64,000 nucleotides of DNA. Origin: Fimbriimonas sp. GTDB lineage: Bacteria; Armatimonadota; Fimbriimonadia; Fimbriimonadales; Fimbriimonadaceae. Under the pieces are notes generated by a model. That model saw only the letters and a list, made by a program, of their open reading frames with translations. It was not told the DNA's origin and did no database searches. Below, one piece after another: positions 1-8,912 of this stretch. A program made the position numbers and the translations under genes. Within the stretch, counting starts at the first letter, position 1, and each line of letters begins with the position of its first letter. Where the stretch lies: positions 1-64,000 of the forward strand of contig JARLGV010000104.1 in NCBI GenBank assembly GCA_031292555.1. The letters are read 5' to 3'.

Positions 1-1
1 C

Positions 2-466
2 AAGAACGCAGACTACGTAGAGTCCTTGTCGAGCTTGGGTCCTCGAGATGTTCTCCCAGGCATTCGCGGGCTGATCGAGGAGATGCGGCGGCGAGAAATT
101 CGAGTCGGGCTGGCGTCCGCGAGCAAGAATGCGCCACGTATCCTGGATGCACTCGGAATGCGCGCACATTTCGATAGGATCGCCGATCCTTCCGCCGTGC
201 CACATGGCAAGCCCGCCCCGGACCTATTCCTTGAGGCGGCACGGGTCCTCGGAGTCGAGCCGCACGATTGCATCGGAATCGAGGACGCGATTGCGGGCAT
301 TGAGTCGATCAACGCGGCTGGGATGGTGTCGGTGGGCGTAGGAGATGTCAAATTGATGGCGTCCCACGGCGCCCACGTGTTCTTCCCCAGTACCGAATCC
401 ATGACGTTCGCCGACCTGGTCGATCGCTGCTGCGAGGCGGCGAACTCCATTCGATCGGCGAACTAG
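2..466 (+). CDS. HAD-superfamily beta-phosphoglucomutase-like protein, 5' truncated by window edge
   Basis: Frame is open to the window start (KNADYVESLSSLGPRDVLPGIRGLIEEM...GLASASKNAPRILDALG...GKPAPDLFLEAARVLGV.P.DCIGIEDAIAGIESINAAGM), typical of HAD/beta-PGM; the track start at 26 (TTG) is internal. Confidence 0.85.
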   Translation, partial: KNADYVESLSSLGPRDVLPGIRGLIEEMRRREIRVGLASASKNAPRILDALGMRAHFDRIADPSAVPHGKPAPDLFLEAARVLGVEPHDCIGIEDAIAGIESINAAGMVSVGVGDVKLMASHGAHVFFPSTESMTFADLVDRCCEAANSIRSAN

Positions 467-2619
467 TCAGCAGTCAGGAAAACTAACTGCGACGTATCGG
501 GTTCGCCCAAGTGGATCGCGATGCCCTTGTTCAGTATATCGGAACCGGACATGGTTGCTGCTGGCAAGTCGCCATCCTCGTATTCAACTCGGTAGCGTCT
601 ATTTGGGTTCAGTCCTTGCAGCCTATACGTGTGCTCGCCAACCGTCGTGGAGCCACGGAACGCGAAGAGTATCGACTTCATACCGTCCTGACTGGCGAAC
701 TGCATCCCATCCCATCGAACGCCGTCCGGCCGTTCACTAACGTGGAATACATTGCCGAAGCGAATCAGGGGCCGGATACGCTTCTTGTAGTTGGTGAATT
801 CGCGCGTTGCCGCATTCCGCTCCTCCGGAGACCACTTCGCGGGGTCCTGCATGATGCTGCACCACCCCATAAGGCCGCTTCTCAGCATGCTCTTGAATTC
901 GCCGAGCGACTTGATCGGTATCTCCATAACATAGCATTCGCACATCGCGGCGGGGACAACGTAGGTCATGTCGAAGATCGCACGCCGATTGGCAAGAGGA
1001 AAATATGAGTCGGCGATGCTGATGTAGTGGACCCGCTTCACCACGCCGAAGTCGATAACACGGCCACCGTTTACGCAGTCCTCGAACATTAGGTCCGGAT
1101 GTTGTTTTCGAAGCGTGTCGTAAACCTGGTAGTAGCCGAGGGCCGCTCGGTAGGCGATATCTCCTTTGCTTGTCGTATGTCCATGATCCTTGCGGATGCA
1201 CTCGTCCACGATCATGCGCTGGTCATGCTCGAGCATGTCTATGTGATATTCGTCGATTGCGCGAGATAGCATCGACGTACACCAGTGGATCGCATCGGCC
1301 GAAGCCATGCAGAGATCTGCGCCCACGAAGTCGGCCGGCTTCCAGTCGGCCGAGTAGTTTTGGGCAAACCAGTCCCGCCGCAGGGGATCGTGAACGCTCA
1401 ATGCCATTTGCCGATCCTCGGAGAAGTTCCCGATTCCGCCTTGGGTCCATCCAATCCACAGCCCGAACCTTAGGCCGAGCGCATGGGCGGCCGAGGAGGT
1501 TTTTGCGATACCTTCCGGAAATTTGGCCGGATTGGGACGCCAATCCCCAACCGTGCGAAACCAGCCGGCGTCGATGTGAAACTGCTCGATTCCTAGCTCT
1601 GCCGCATCAGTCATCATGGACCGGGCAAGGTTCGAATCCACTGCCATGCCGCTGCCCCAGCTATTGAGAGTCAACAACGGATACCGCGTGTCGATCGCCT
1701 TTGGACGCAAGGCCGTATCGACCCAACGAGTCATTTGGTTACAGCCGTCGTCAACCGTCCCCTTGTAGGTGCCAAGGAAGACGGTTGGCAGTGCGTAGGC
1801 TTCGCCAGGTCGTATCACTGTGCGGAAAGGTTTGGCGCCTTCGGGTTCATCGGCGATCCCCATGACGCAATCGACTCGATTTGGCCCGTGCGGCTTCAGC
1901 TGGATGGAGACGCGGCCCGAGAATTCCACTCCGGCATACCATCCTGATCTTGCCGACCGGTCATGCACTGAAACCCAAGGAACCGCGTCCCGGTCGTGCC
2001 AGTCTTCGGAATAGGCTCTCTGGTCGCTCTCGTACGGTTCCGACAGCACGGTGTAGCTAAAGTCCGGACCTAGGGGATCGGCATGAATCCCGGTAGGACT
2101 CGGTCGGCCGGCTGGTTTTTCTACCCACCATGCTTCGAGCAACTGATTTGGCGAGCGATCGAACGACCAAGCCAGGCTTTTCTGCAGAGGTATCTCGACC
2201 GGCGCAAGTCCAGCATTTGTGATCGTAAGGGAGTGTTCGATCGGTCCGGATCGGAGCGCGGCCTTCCATTCCGAAACGGCTACGAGTTTCGGCGAGTCGC
2301 ACTTGAACGTAATCCGAACGACCCTTTCAGTCTTGGAGCTCTCCAGTCGATGGACTCTCCAAGCGAGCGCAACTCGCTTGCGCCCGTAGGTCGCCAATGA
2401 GACGAGATGCGTCTCGATCGGGACTCGACTGCTCCACTCCTGTGGCGATAGCCGGGATGCCACCGACTTCAGGACGATCTGTCCGCCCTGAGCATGGACG
2501 CTCAATCGGGTGTCAGCGCTAGACACAAAGCCGGAAGTCGGCGAGACCTGTGAATGTGCCAGAGAAACCCCCATTGCAAAAGTGGCGAAGAGACTGCCGG
2601 CCGTTTGGCAACTCATCAT
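463..2619 (-). CDS. Alpha-galactosidase-like glycoside hydrolase (GH36/clan D type), secreted
   Basis: 718 aa, signal peptide; 'LNSWGSGMAVDSN...DAAELGIEQFHIDAGWF...GDWRPNPAKFPEGIAKTSSAAHALGLRFGLWIGW' and 'FEDCVNGGRVIDFG' match the GH36 fold. Confidence 0.85.
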   Translation of the reverse strand: MMSCQTAGSLFATFAMGVSLAHSQVSPTSGFVSSADTRLSVHAQGGQIVLKSVASRLSPQEWSSRVPIETHLVSLATYGRKRVALAWRVHRLESSKTERVVRITFKCDSPKLVAVSEWKAALRSGPIEHSLTITNAGLAPVEIPLQKSLAWSFDRSPNQLLEAWWVEKPAGRPSPTGIHADPLGPDFSYTVLSEPYESDQRAYSEDWHDRDAVPWVSVHDRSARSGWYAGVEFSGRVSIQLKPHGPNRVDCVMGIADEPEGAKPFRTVIRPGEAYALPTVFLGTYKGTVDDGCNQMTRWVDTALRPKAIDTRYPLLTLNSWGSGMAVDSNLARSMMTDAAELGIEQFHIDAGWFRTVGDWRPNPAKFPEGIAKTSSAAHALGLRFGLWIGWTQGGIGNFSEDRQMALSVHDPLRRDWFAQNYSADWKPADFVGADLCMASADAIHWCTSMLSRAIDEYHIDMLEHDQRMIVDECIRKDHGHTTSKGDIAYRAALGYYQVYDTLRKQHPDLMFEDCVNGGRVIDFGVVKRVHYISIADSYFPLANRRAIFDMTYVVPAAMCECYVMEIPIKSLGEFKSMLRSGLMGWCSIMQDPAKWSPEERNAATREFTNYKKRIRPLIRFGNVFHVSERPDGVRWDGMQFASQDGMKSILFAFRGSTTVGEHTYRLQGLNPNRRYRVEYEDGDLPAATMSGSDILNKGIAIHLGEPDTSQLVFLTAD

Positions 2620-2714
2620 TGGAATTCAGCCGACTTCGCCCGAAGCTTGGTCCCAAAAAGCAGGCCGGTCCATGTTCCCACAACGAGGATCACGGACCGG
2701 CATGGCTTCCATCA

Positions 2715-2945
2715 TCAACGAGGCGACCCGGTGCCAGGCTGATTCGTAGACTGGTTGCCCAGTTGACCTGTCGATCTCCGTTTCAGCGTTTCCTGCAAGC
2801 GACGTTGCCCTTCGCCGGGAGGGAGTTGCTTATAGGTGGAAGACTCCACCGACTCATTCTTCTCGCCACATCCGCTCAGACCAAAAGCGGATATGGCTGC
2901 CAACGCGACAACTAAGCACATGACTGCAAGGCTCGTTCTTTTCAT
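2715..2945 (-). CDS. Small putative lipoprotein
   Basis: 76 aa, signal peptide ending in lipobox LSGC; 23 bp downstream of the prepilin-like gene. Confidence 0.6.
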   Translation of the reverse strand: MKRTSLAVMCLVVALAAISAFGLSGCGEKNESVESSTYKQLPPGEGQRRLQETLKRRSTGQLGNQSTNQPGTGSPR

Positions 2946-2968
2946 CTAGCTGGTGGTTTACCTCTGAC

Positions 2969-3808
2969 TTACCAGTTTGTGGCCGTGTTGTCGAAGTTGT
3001 ACGTGTACGGTTGAACATTCTTGAGCTGAACCGTGATTGCGAACTTAACGTGGCCGTCGAAGAAACCGACCGTATTGCCTGGAGGGCCGTATCGATAGGG
3101 CTCTACGAGCGGGAATCCGGCCGATCCCCAATCACACCCGGGAACGTTATAGAAGTTGGTCCACTTCAACGTCGTGTTTGGGTTAGACGGTTGTGTAATC
3201 GTTGACAGTCCGCCGTCGGTCGTGTAGCCGATCTGGTAGCCGTTGCCAACCCACTCCGGAAGGCCAGCCGCTTCCATCAGGATAATCTGTTCTGCGGGAT
3301 GGGTCAGCACGCCCATGTTGATGCCTGAGCCTAGGAAGTTATTGAGGTTGCTGAAGTTATTGTCGCTCCAGCCGGACTCGTTCATCATGTACCCCATTGA
3401 ATATCCGCCGGTGAGACTTGGGTTAGAGCCGAACGGATCGCTGGTGCCGTAGACGTTCTGGCTGACGTAAACTTCGCTGCCAGCGCCGGGATCCTTCCAA
3501 ATCCCCTGATTCTTGATGTAGGGATTGATGAACGGATGGAACGTGTGGTCGCCGTTGAAAGCCTGACCGGGGCCATTCCAAGCCGGATATCCGGAGAAGG
3601 GCCACTGGCATATCAGCTTGTCGTCGGCATCGTTGGCATACATCATCAAGCCAAGCAGCTGCTGTTTGACATTGGAGAGGCCAGTTGTCTTCTTCGCAGC
3701 GGCTTTCGCTTGGGCAAAGACAGGGAAGAGAATGGATGCGAGGATTGCGATGATGGCAATTACAACAAGAAGCTCTATGAGCGTGAATGCCTTGCGCGAC
3801 GTGCACAT
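2969..3808 (-). CDS. Prepilin-type N-terminal cleavage/methylation domain protein
   Basis: '[37 protein letters not shown]' and C-terminal '[12 protein letters not shown]'; SD-like AAAGGAGA upstream. Confidence 0.92.
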   Translation of the reverse strand: MCTSRKAFTLIELLVVIAIIAILASILFPVFAQAKAAAKKTTGLSNVKQQLLGLMMYANDADDKLICQWPFSGYPAWNGPGQAFNGDHTFHPFINPYIKNQGIWKDPGAGSEVYVSQNVYGTSDPFGSNPSLTGGYSMGYMMNESGWSDNNFSNLNNFLGSGINMGVLTHPAEQIILMEAAGLPEWVGNGYQIGYTTDGGLSTITQPSNPNTTLKWTNFYNVPGCDWGSAGFPLVEPYRYGPPGNTVGFFDGHVKFAITVQLKNVQPYTYNFDNTATNW

Positions 3809-4121
3809 GATGGTCGTGTCTCCTTTGACGTATAAGTAAGCCGCCGAGGGCGACCTTTGGTGCGATTATGCTTCACTCCCAAATCGCTACGACACGTAAA
3901 ATAGTTTGCCAAACACTTGATTCACAGAAGTAATACTCTTCTGAGAACTGCAAACATTGACCTAAGATTTCTAGAGAATATAGGCTTCTTAGTGATGTTC
4001 ATTACACAGCTTGAAAAGATATACCGCCTGGAACCAAACATTGACATGATTCCCAGAAGCAGGCTTCTCTGAAATCGGCGGCCCTACTACCCGATATCCC
4101 CATTCCATTTGACCGGTCCAT

Positions 4122-5228
4122 CTATCGTCCAATACAATGCACGCGAGTGCTTTCACGTATGATGAGTCCGACCGGCTTGACTGCTCGCACCGTCTCTGGC
4201 TTTGAATTGCCACTTAGGGCTTCGAGGATCAGGCGCATTGCTTGTCGACCCATTTCCTCGACGCAGATTTCGACCGAACTCAAGAACATCTCCTGGTTTG
4301 GGCCCTCGATGTTATCGACACCGAGGATTGCAAGTTCTTGTGGGATTCGGATTCCGCGAGCTCTTGCCCAGTCAATCGCCTTCCAAGCAATATAGTCATT
4401 TGCGCAGTAGATTGCCGTCGGGCGGTCCTCAAGGGTCCACCAATGCTCCATCGTCGGCTGGACATCTGGGTCATGCCAAGCGTGCGCATTCGAAATGAGC
4501 TCAGGATCATAGGCGTCGCGGTTGTCGAGAAACTCAATGGCCGCATCCATCCTGGCTCGAGAAACGAGTTCTGCGGGTTCTTGGAACAACGTCACCACCC
4601 CGCCTGGGCCAGGAATATAGCGGAAGCAATCTTCATAGGGTCCTGCCAGGTGGGCGATCCGTCGGTGCCCCAGTTCCCAAAGGTGGCTAAGGGCCAAATG
4701 AGAGATCTCCCGTTCATCGGTATGGACGACGCCTGCGAGGTTCCCGGCTTGTTCGGGGACGCCAAAGCACACGACCGGCATGTTGGCCTGGGCAAGCTTC
4801 TTGACGATCTCGTGATTGCCCGAGCCATAGAATAGGATGCCATCGACGCGCCCATCGAGGACTGCCCGGTACTGCCGCTCAAGATACACTCGGAATGGAT
4901 AGGCGAGTACCCCGTAGTTGTTTTCGTTTGCGACCTCGAAGATCCCGCTCACAATACGCATGTTGTGGACGACCCAAGGCTTATTGCCTCGTTCGAGGTC
5001 GTCGCTGGCCAACAGTCCGATTGTGCTGCGGTCTTTGTTGCACGCACTGCCGGCAAGTGGATTCGGTTGATAGTTCAGATCGGCTACGGCTTGATCGATC
5101 CGTTTTGCCGTTCCAGCAGAGCAAACTTTAGTGCGACCGCTCAAGTACAGCGAGACAGTCGTGACCGAAACCCCAGCTCGATAGGCAACCTGGCTAATCG
5201 TCGATTTTTTACGCCCGTAGGATTCCAT
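4122..5228 (-). CDS. LacI-family transcriptional regulator
   Basis: N-terminal HTH 'STISQVAYRAGVSVTTVSLYLSGR...VCSAGTAKRIDQAVADLNYQPNPLA' and periplasmic-binding-protein-like sugar domain. Confidence 0.95.
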   Translation of the reverse strand: MESYGRKKSTISQVAYRAGVSVTTVSLYLSGRTKVCSAGTAKRIDQAVADLNYQPNPLAGSACNKDRSTIGLLASDDLERGNKPWVVHNMRIVSGIFEVANENNYGVLAYPFRVYLERQYRAVLDGRVDGILFYGSGNHEIVKKLAQANMPVVCFGVPEQAGNLAGVVHTDEREISHLALSHLWELGHRRIAHLAGPYEDCFRYIPGPGGVVTLFQEPAELVSRARMDAAIEFLDNRDAYDPELISNAHAWHDPDVQPTMEHWWTLEDRPTAIYCANDYIAWKAIDWARARGIRIPQELAILGVDNIEGPNQEMFLSSVEICVEEMGRQAMRLILEALSGNSKPETVRAVKPVGLIIRESTRVHCIGR

Positions 5229-5490
5229 CTTTAGTCAGAAATCTCAATTCTATCTATAAAGTTCTTGCTCGCTTCGCCAATTCTCCACGGGTTGGACGGA
5301 AGCTGGCGCGCTTGGTTCTTGTCTTGGCGGCTATCCATCGCCGGGGCAGCCTGCTCCCTTGACCTTCGCCATCCCCGCCTCTGCCTTGATCAGAAGTCCC
5401 ACGCTGGTGGATCAATTGTTCGAACTTGGTCCGACGATCGTCGACAAAACCGTTGGGTTCTCAAGTGCATCGATCAGTTGGCATAGTGCG

Positions 5491-6438
5491 CTAAGCGCCA
5501 CGTACCAAGCCCACTGATTGCAGTGTGACAATCTGGTTCAGGGTGTGCCTCAATGACCAGACGTCGCCGTGAACGATGGCCCCGATTTCAGTCAGTGTCT
5601 CGGCATATCGATGTGCGGATCTCCCGCCCACAATGATCGGCATTCCAGGGCCAAGCAAGCGCCGCAATATGCGCAACTCCTCACACAGGACTTCTTCATT
5701 CGTTGGGTAGACGACGCTGATGGCAATGGCCCGCACGGACGCCTGCAATCCGGCCAAAACAATGGATTCCGCCGGCATGTTGGGCCCCAGATATACGACC
5801 CCCCACTCGGCGGTTGAGGCAGCAATGGCGGCCATTAGGGCGCCAATCTCGTGAAGCTCGTTTCGAAGTGTTGTGATGAGCAGTTTCGGGGCGCGGAGCG
5901 ATCCGGGCATAGACGTTTTGACCTTATAGAGGAACGTCTTTAGCACCGCAGACATCATATGTTCCTGGGCAATACCGAGGGAGTGGTTGAGCCAGCGAGC
6001 CTCCACGTCGGCAATCAAGGGAATAATGACACGATCCAAGAGATGCTGAATGCCCATGGCGGCATGGCCGCGCACCAGGACCTCTTCCAACCCTTCTGGA
6101 TCGAATCGCAGAATTGCGTTCTGGCAAGCCACTAGGAAATAGTCGGCGCCAAGTGGCCTGGAATCCAAGCCAATGGCTGGAGCAGTCCTCATGAACGATG
6201 ACCCCAGTTCTCGGAGCTGTTCGGTAGGCAATTGTGCGACTTGGCCGATCGGATGGCCGGTTGCGACGATTCCCTTGAGCAACAATAATCGCTCGGCATC
6301 GTCTTCGCCATACACCCGGCGATTCGTGTCTGTTCGACCAGGAGACAGGGCGTTATAGCGGCGCTCCCAAGCTCGGATCGTGTGCTGAGATACGCCGGTC
6401 AATCCCGACAGGGTTCCAATCGTATAGGTTAGGCTCAC
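5491..6438 (-). CDS. MerR-family regulator with cobalamin-binding domain (CarH/LitR-like), GTG start
   Basis: N-terminal MerR HTH 'TIGTLSGLTGVSQHTIRAWERRYNALSPGRTDTNRRVYGEDDAERL'; W-x9-EH (WLNHSLGIAQEH) and ExHxxG (ELHEIG) cobalamin motifs. Confidence 0.9.
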   Translation of the reverse strand: MSLTYTIGTLSGLTGVSQHTIRAWERRYNALSPGRTDTNRRVYGEDDAERLLLLKGIVATGHPIGQVAQLPTEQLRELGSSFMRTAPAIGLDSRPLGADYFLVACQNAILRFDPEGLEEVLVRGHAAMGIQHLLDRVIIPLIADVEARWLNHSLGIAQEHMMSAVLKTFLYKVKTSMPGSLRAPKLLITTLRNELHEIGALMAAIAASTAEWGVVYLGPNMPAESIVLAGLQASVRAIAISVVYPTNEEVLCEELRILRRLLGPGMPIIVGGRSAHRYAETLTEIGAIVHGDVWSLRHTLNQIVTLQSVGLVRGA

Positions 6439-6448
6439 GCTCGGTCCC

Positions 6449-6477
6449 AGTATGGATCGCTGTCTAATTCATGTCAA
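6449..6477 (-). promoter_or_regulatory. Candidate sigma70-type promoter for the CarH-like gene
   Basis: Minus-strand TTGACA (6472-6477), 17 bp, CATACT (6449-6454), 10 nt before the GTG start at 6438. Confidence 0.6.
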
Positions 6478-6481
6478 TAAG

Positions 6482-6498
6482 GTCAAGAACTTCTTGAC
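6482..6498. promoter_or_regulatory. Perfect 17-bp palindrome GTCAAGAACTTCTTGAC, candidate operator of the carH-like/tspO divergent region
   Basis: 8+1+8 perfect inverted repeat overlapping a plus-strand TTGACA (6494-6499), with an outer ATGTCAA/TTGACAT repeat at 6471-6500. Confidence 0.6.
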
Positions 6499-6591
6499 AT
6501 CGAAAAGCGAAAAGTATAGTCAAATCTTAGGCAACAATGAGGGAGAATATAGACAGAAAGTCGACGATGTCCCCGAAGAGAGCGAGCGAAC

Positions 6592-7068
6592 TTGACCTAT
6601 TTCATATTGCTTCTGTTCTTGGTGGGGTGTCTTTCGATTGGAGCGTTGGGTGGCTACTGGACCGGCACATCGGTGAGAACCTGGTATGTCGATCTTCGTA
6701 AGCCTTCCTGGAACCCTCCTTCCTGGGTATTTGCCCCGATGTGGACATTGCTTTACCTGCTCATGGGGACGTCTGGCTGGATAGTGTGGCGGCATGAGGC
6801 GTTCGACACACTCGCGGGAGCGTTGTTCTTGGCACAACTCGCGCTCAATCTCTCCTGGTCCTGGTTCTTCTTTCTTAAGCGCCGCCCGGATCTCGCATTT
6901 GCGGAGGTCCTCCTCCTTTGGCTTGCCATTGCGGTGACATTGGTTGCCTTCTGGAGAGTCGATCCATTCGCGGGAGCCCTCCTCTTGCCCTATCTGGCTT
7001 GGGTGACGTTTGCCTCGGCTCTAAACGGTGCGGTCGCCCGCTTGAATCCGAACCCAAGTCGGGCCTAA
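6592..7068 (+). CDS. tspO: TspO/MBR family tryptophan-rich sensory protein
   Basis: 158 aa, five TM segments, 'KPSWNPPSWVFAPMWTLLYLLMGTSGWIVW...AQLALNLSWSWFFF'; TTG start. Confidence 0.92.
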   Translation: MTYFILLLFLVGCLSIGALGGYWTGTSVRTWYVDLRKPSWNPPSWVFAPMWTLLYLLMGTSGWIVWRHEAFDTLAGALFLAQLALNLSWSWFFFLKRRPDLAFAEVLLLWLAIAVTLVAFWRVDPFAGALLLPYLAWVTFASALNGAVARLNPNPSRA

Positions 7069-7310
7069 GTCCCTATCCGAGTTCGCTGGTCGGCTCCAAG
7101 ACGGACTAAGGCTGCATCCGGCACTGAGTATGCCGCCCAGAGGGAAGACGCTGTTGGAGACGACAAATGCCGGCGCCCAAGCCCAATTGGTTCGCCATAG
7201 CAAGTGTCGCTTACACGGTTCAGCCCGTGTCCACCATTCCAATGACATGGAAATCTTGGCTGGTTGTGATGGTGTCAGATCCGTACAATCTCGGCCAGTC
7301 AGGAAGTCGA

Positions 7311-8429
7311 ATGCCAAATATGCAGTTTCCCAATTTGGATCCCATTCCGATCCCGGCGCCGATCTGGTTGATGAAGGTTCTCAGCCTGTTGACGCTGACT
7401 CTACACTTCTTTGCGGTCCAGATTCTCATCGGCAGTCTGGTCGCCGTTATCTATTTCAGCCTCAAGTCCAAGGGCCAAGGCGCCTCGGCCAATCAGGTCG
7501 CCGCACTTGCCGTCGCCCGCAGACTACCGATCGTGATGACTTTCGTGATCAACCTCGGCGTTCCGCCGTTGTTGTTTGCACAGGTGCTTTATGGGAGGGC
7601 CCTGTACACCAGCAGCGTGCTGATCGCCTGTCAGTGGATCGCCGTGGTCTTTTTGCTGATGGGTTGCTACTGGCTCCTCTATCGAATTGCGGATCGAACC
7701 GGCCTTGGGAAGCCGAGCCATTGGCATGCTCTTGGCGCACTGGGCCTGGCTGCTATCGTGGGCCACATCTACGCCACGAATATGACCCTGATGCTCCGTC
7801 CCGAAGTCTGGCAAGCGATGTACGCCAAGACCGCGACGGGCTTCCAGATGCCGCCAAACGACCCGACTTCCGAAGCACGGGTCACCTTTATCCTGGTCGG
7901 CGGATTGCTGGTCGGCGGTTTCTGGCTTACCTTGCACAGCCGGCTGAAAACGATTTCGGATGAAGCGGCAAGCGTCCTGCGGTCGACCGGGTCGGTGTTC
8001 GCAGTGATCGGCGCCATTGCCGAATTGGGTGTCGGGTACTGGGCATATAGCGTCCAGCCGTCTGCGGTGACCGATGGCTTGCATTCCACGTTCTACCAAG
8101 TCTCGATCGGGATTTGGGCGATCGGATATGTGCTGGCCCTGCTGGTTGCCGGCCTCCAGGTTCTTAAGAAAGCGACCACCGCCTTATTGTCGACCATCGG
8201 CGGGCTCGGCGCTTTCCTCGGCATTGCCGGAGCGGTGATCGTACGAGACGGAATCCGAGACGCAACCCTGAAACTGAAGGGCTGGGATATTTGGCTTCGA
8301 ATTGAGAACTCGAACTGGTTCGTCATCCTGCTTTTCGTGATCCTCTTTGTCGCCGGCCTGGTTGCGATTGGCTGGCTGCTTTCGGTCATGAAGGCCGCAA
8401 AACCCATTACTGAGAAGGTGAATTCATGA
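7311..8429 (+). CDS. Multi-TM CydA-like membrane protein of respiratory cluster
   Basis: ATG at 7311 with AGGAAG upstream (ORF track starts at 7167). Hydrophobic; TM1 'LTLHFFAVQILIG' parallels 'ISHFAVGGGLY' of the 9993 protein. Followed by overlapping Rieske gene. Confidence 0.7.
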   Translation: MPNMQFPNLDPIPIPAPIWLMKVLSLLTLTLHFFAVQILIGSLVAVIYFSLKSKGQGASANQVAALAVARRLPIVMTFVINLGVPPLLFAQVLYGRALYTSSVLIACQWIAVVFLLMGCYWLLYRIADRTGLGKPSHWHALGALGLAAIVGHIYATNMTLMLRPEVWQAMYAKTATGFQMPPNDPTSEARVTFILVGGLLVGGFWLTLHSRLKTISDEAASVLRSTGSVFAVIGAIAELGVGYWAYSVQPSAVTDGLHSTFYQVSIGIWAIGYVLALLVAGLQVLKKATTALLSTIGGLGAFLGIAGAVIVRDGIRDATLKLKGWDIWLRIENSNWFVILLFVILFVAGLVAIGWLLSVMKAAKPITEKVNS

Positions 8430-8911
8430 GCAAAGAACCAACGGCTGTCCTACCGACGGAACCCGACGAAAACGGGGTGACTCGTGCCCAATTCATAAAA
8501 GTTGCGGTCGGTGGAATGTGCCTCGCTTATGCGGCGGCTATTGGCTATCCGGTCTACCGCTACCTGAATTCGCCGGTCGAGCGCGAGGCTGCGCTGGCGG
8601 CGATCAAGGATGTGACGCTGGCAGGAGCCGACAAGCTCGAACTGGGAAGTGTGCTGCTTTTCAAATTCGGTCCCTACCCATCGATGCTGATTCACCACCG
8701 CGACGGGAAATGGGTGGCGTTCGACGCCGTTTGTTCGCACCTGGGATGCACCGTTCAATACCATCCGGACCTGGACAAGATCGTCTGCGCGTGTCACGGA
8801 GGCGTTTACGATGCCTATACCGGTGAGAACGTTAGCGGGCCCCCTCCCAAGCCGCTTCGCAAATTCAATGTGAAAGTAGGTTCTGGATCCGTGTTGGTTT
8901 CGAGAGTTTAG
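8426..8911 (+). CDS. Rieske [2Fe-2S] iron-sulfur protein (bc1/b6f type)
   Basis: 'CSHLGCTVQYHPDLDKIVCACHGGVYDAYTGENVSGPPPKPL' = CxHxGC...CxCHGG; N-terminal TM. Confidence 0.96.
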   Translation: MSKEPTAVLPTEPDENGVTRAQFIKVAVGGMCLAYAAAIGYPVYRYLNSPVEREAALAAIKDVTLAGADKLELGSVLLFKFGPYPSMLIHHRDGKWVAFDAVCSHLGCTVQYHPDLDKIVCACHGGVYDAYTGENVSGPPPKPLRKFNVKVGSGSVLVSRV

Positions 8912-8912
8912 A

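Noticed and set aside
3989-4213. 74-aa ORF at the 3' end of the LacI gene
   Set aside because: Overlaps the LacI C-terminus in another frame; no support.
7130-7963. 277-aa plus-strand ORF overlapping the cytochrome cluster
   Set aside because: Shadow frame of the CydA-like gene; Arg/Pro/Ser-rich, no recognisable domain.
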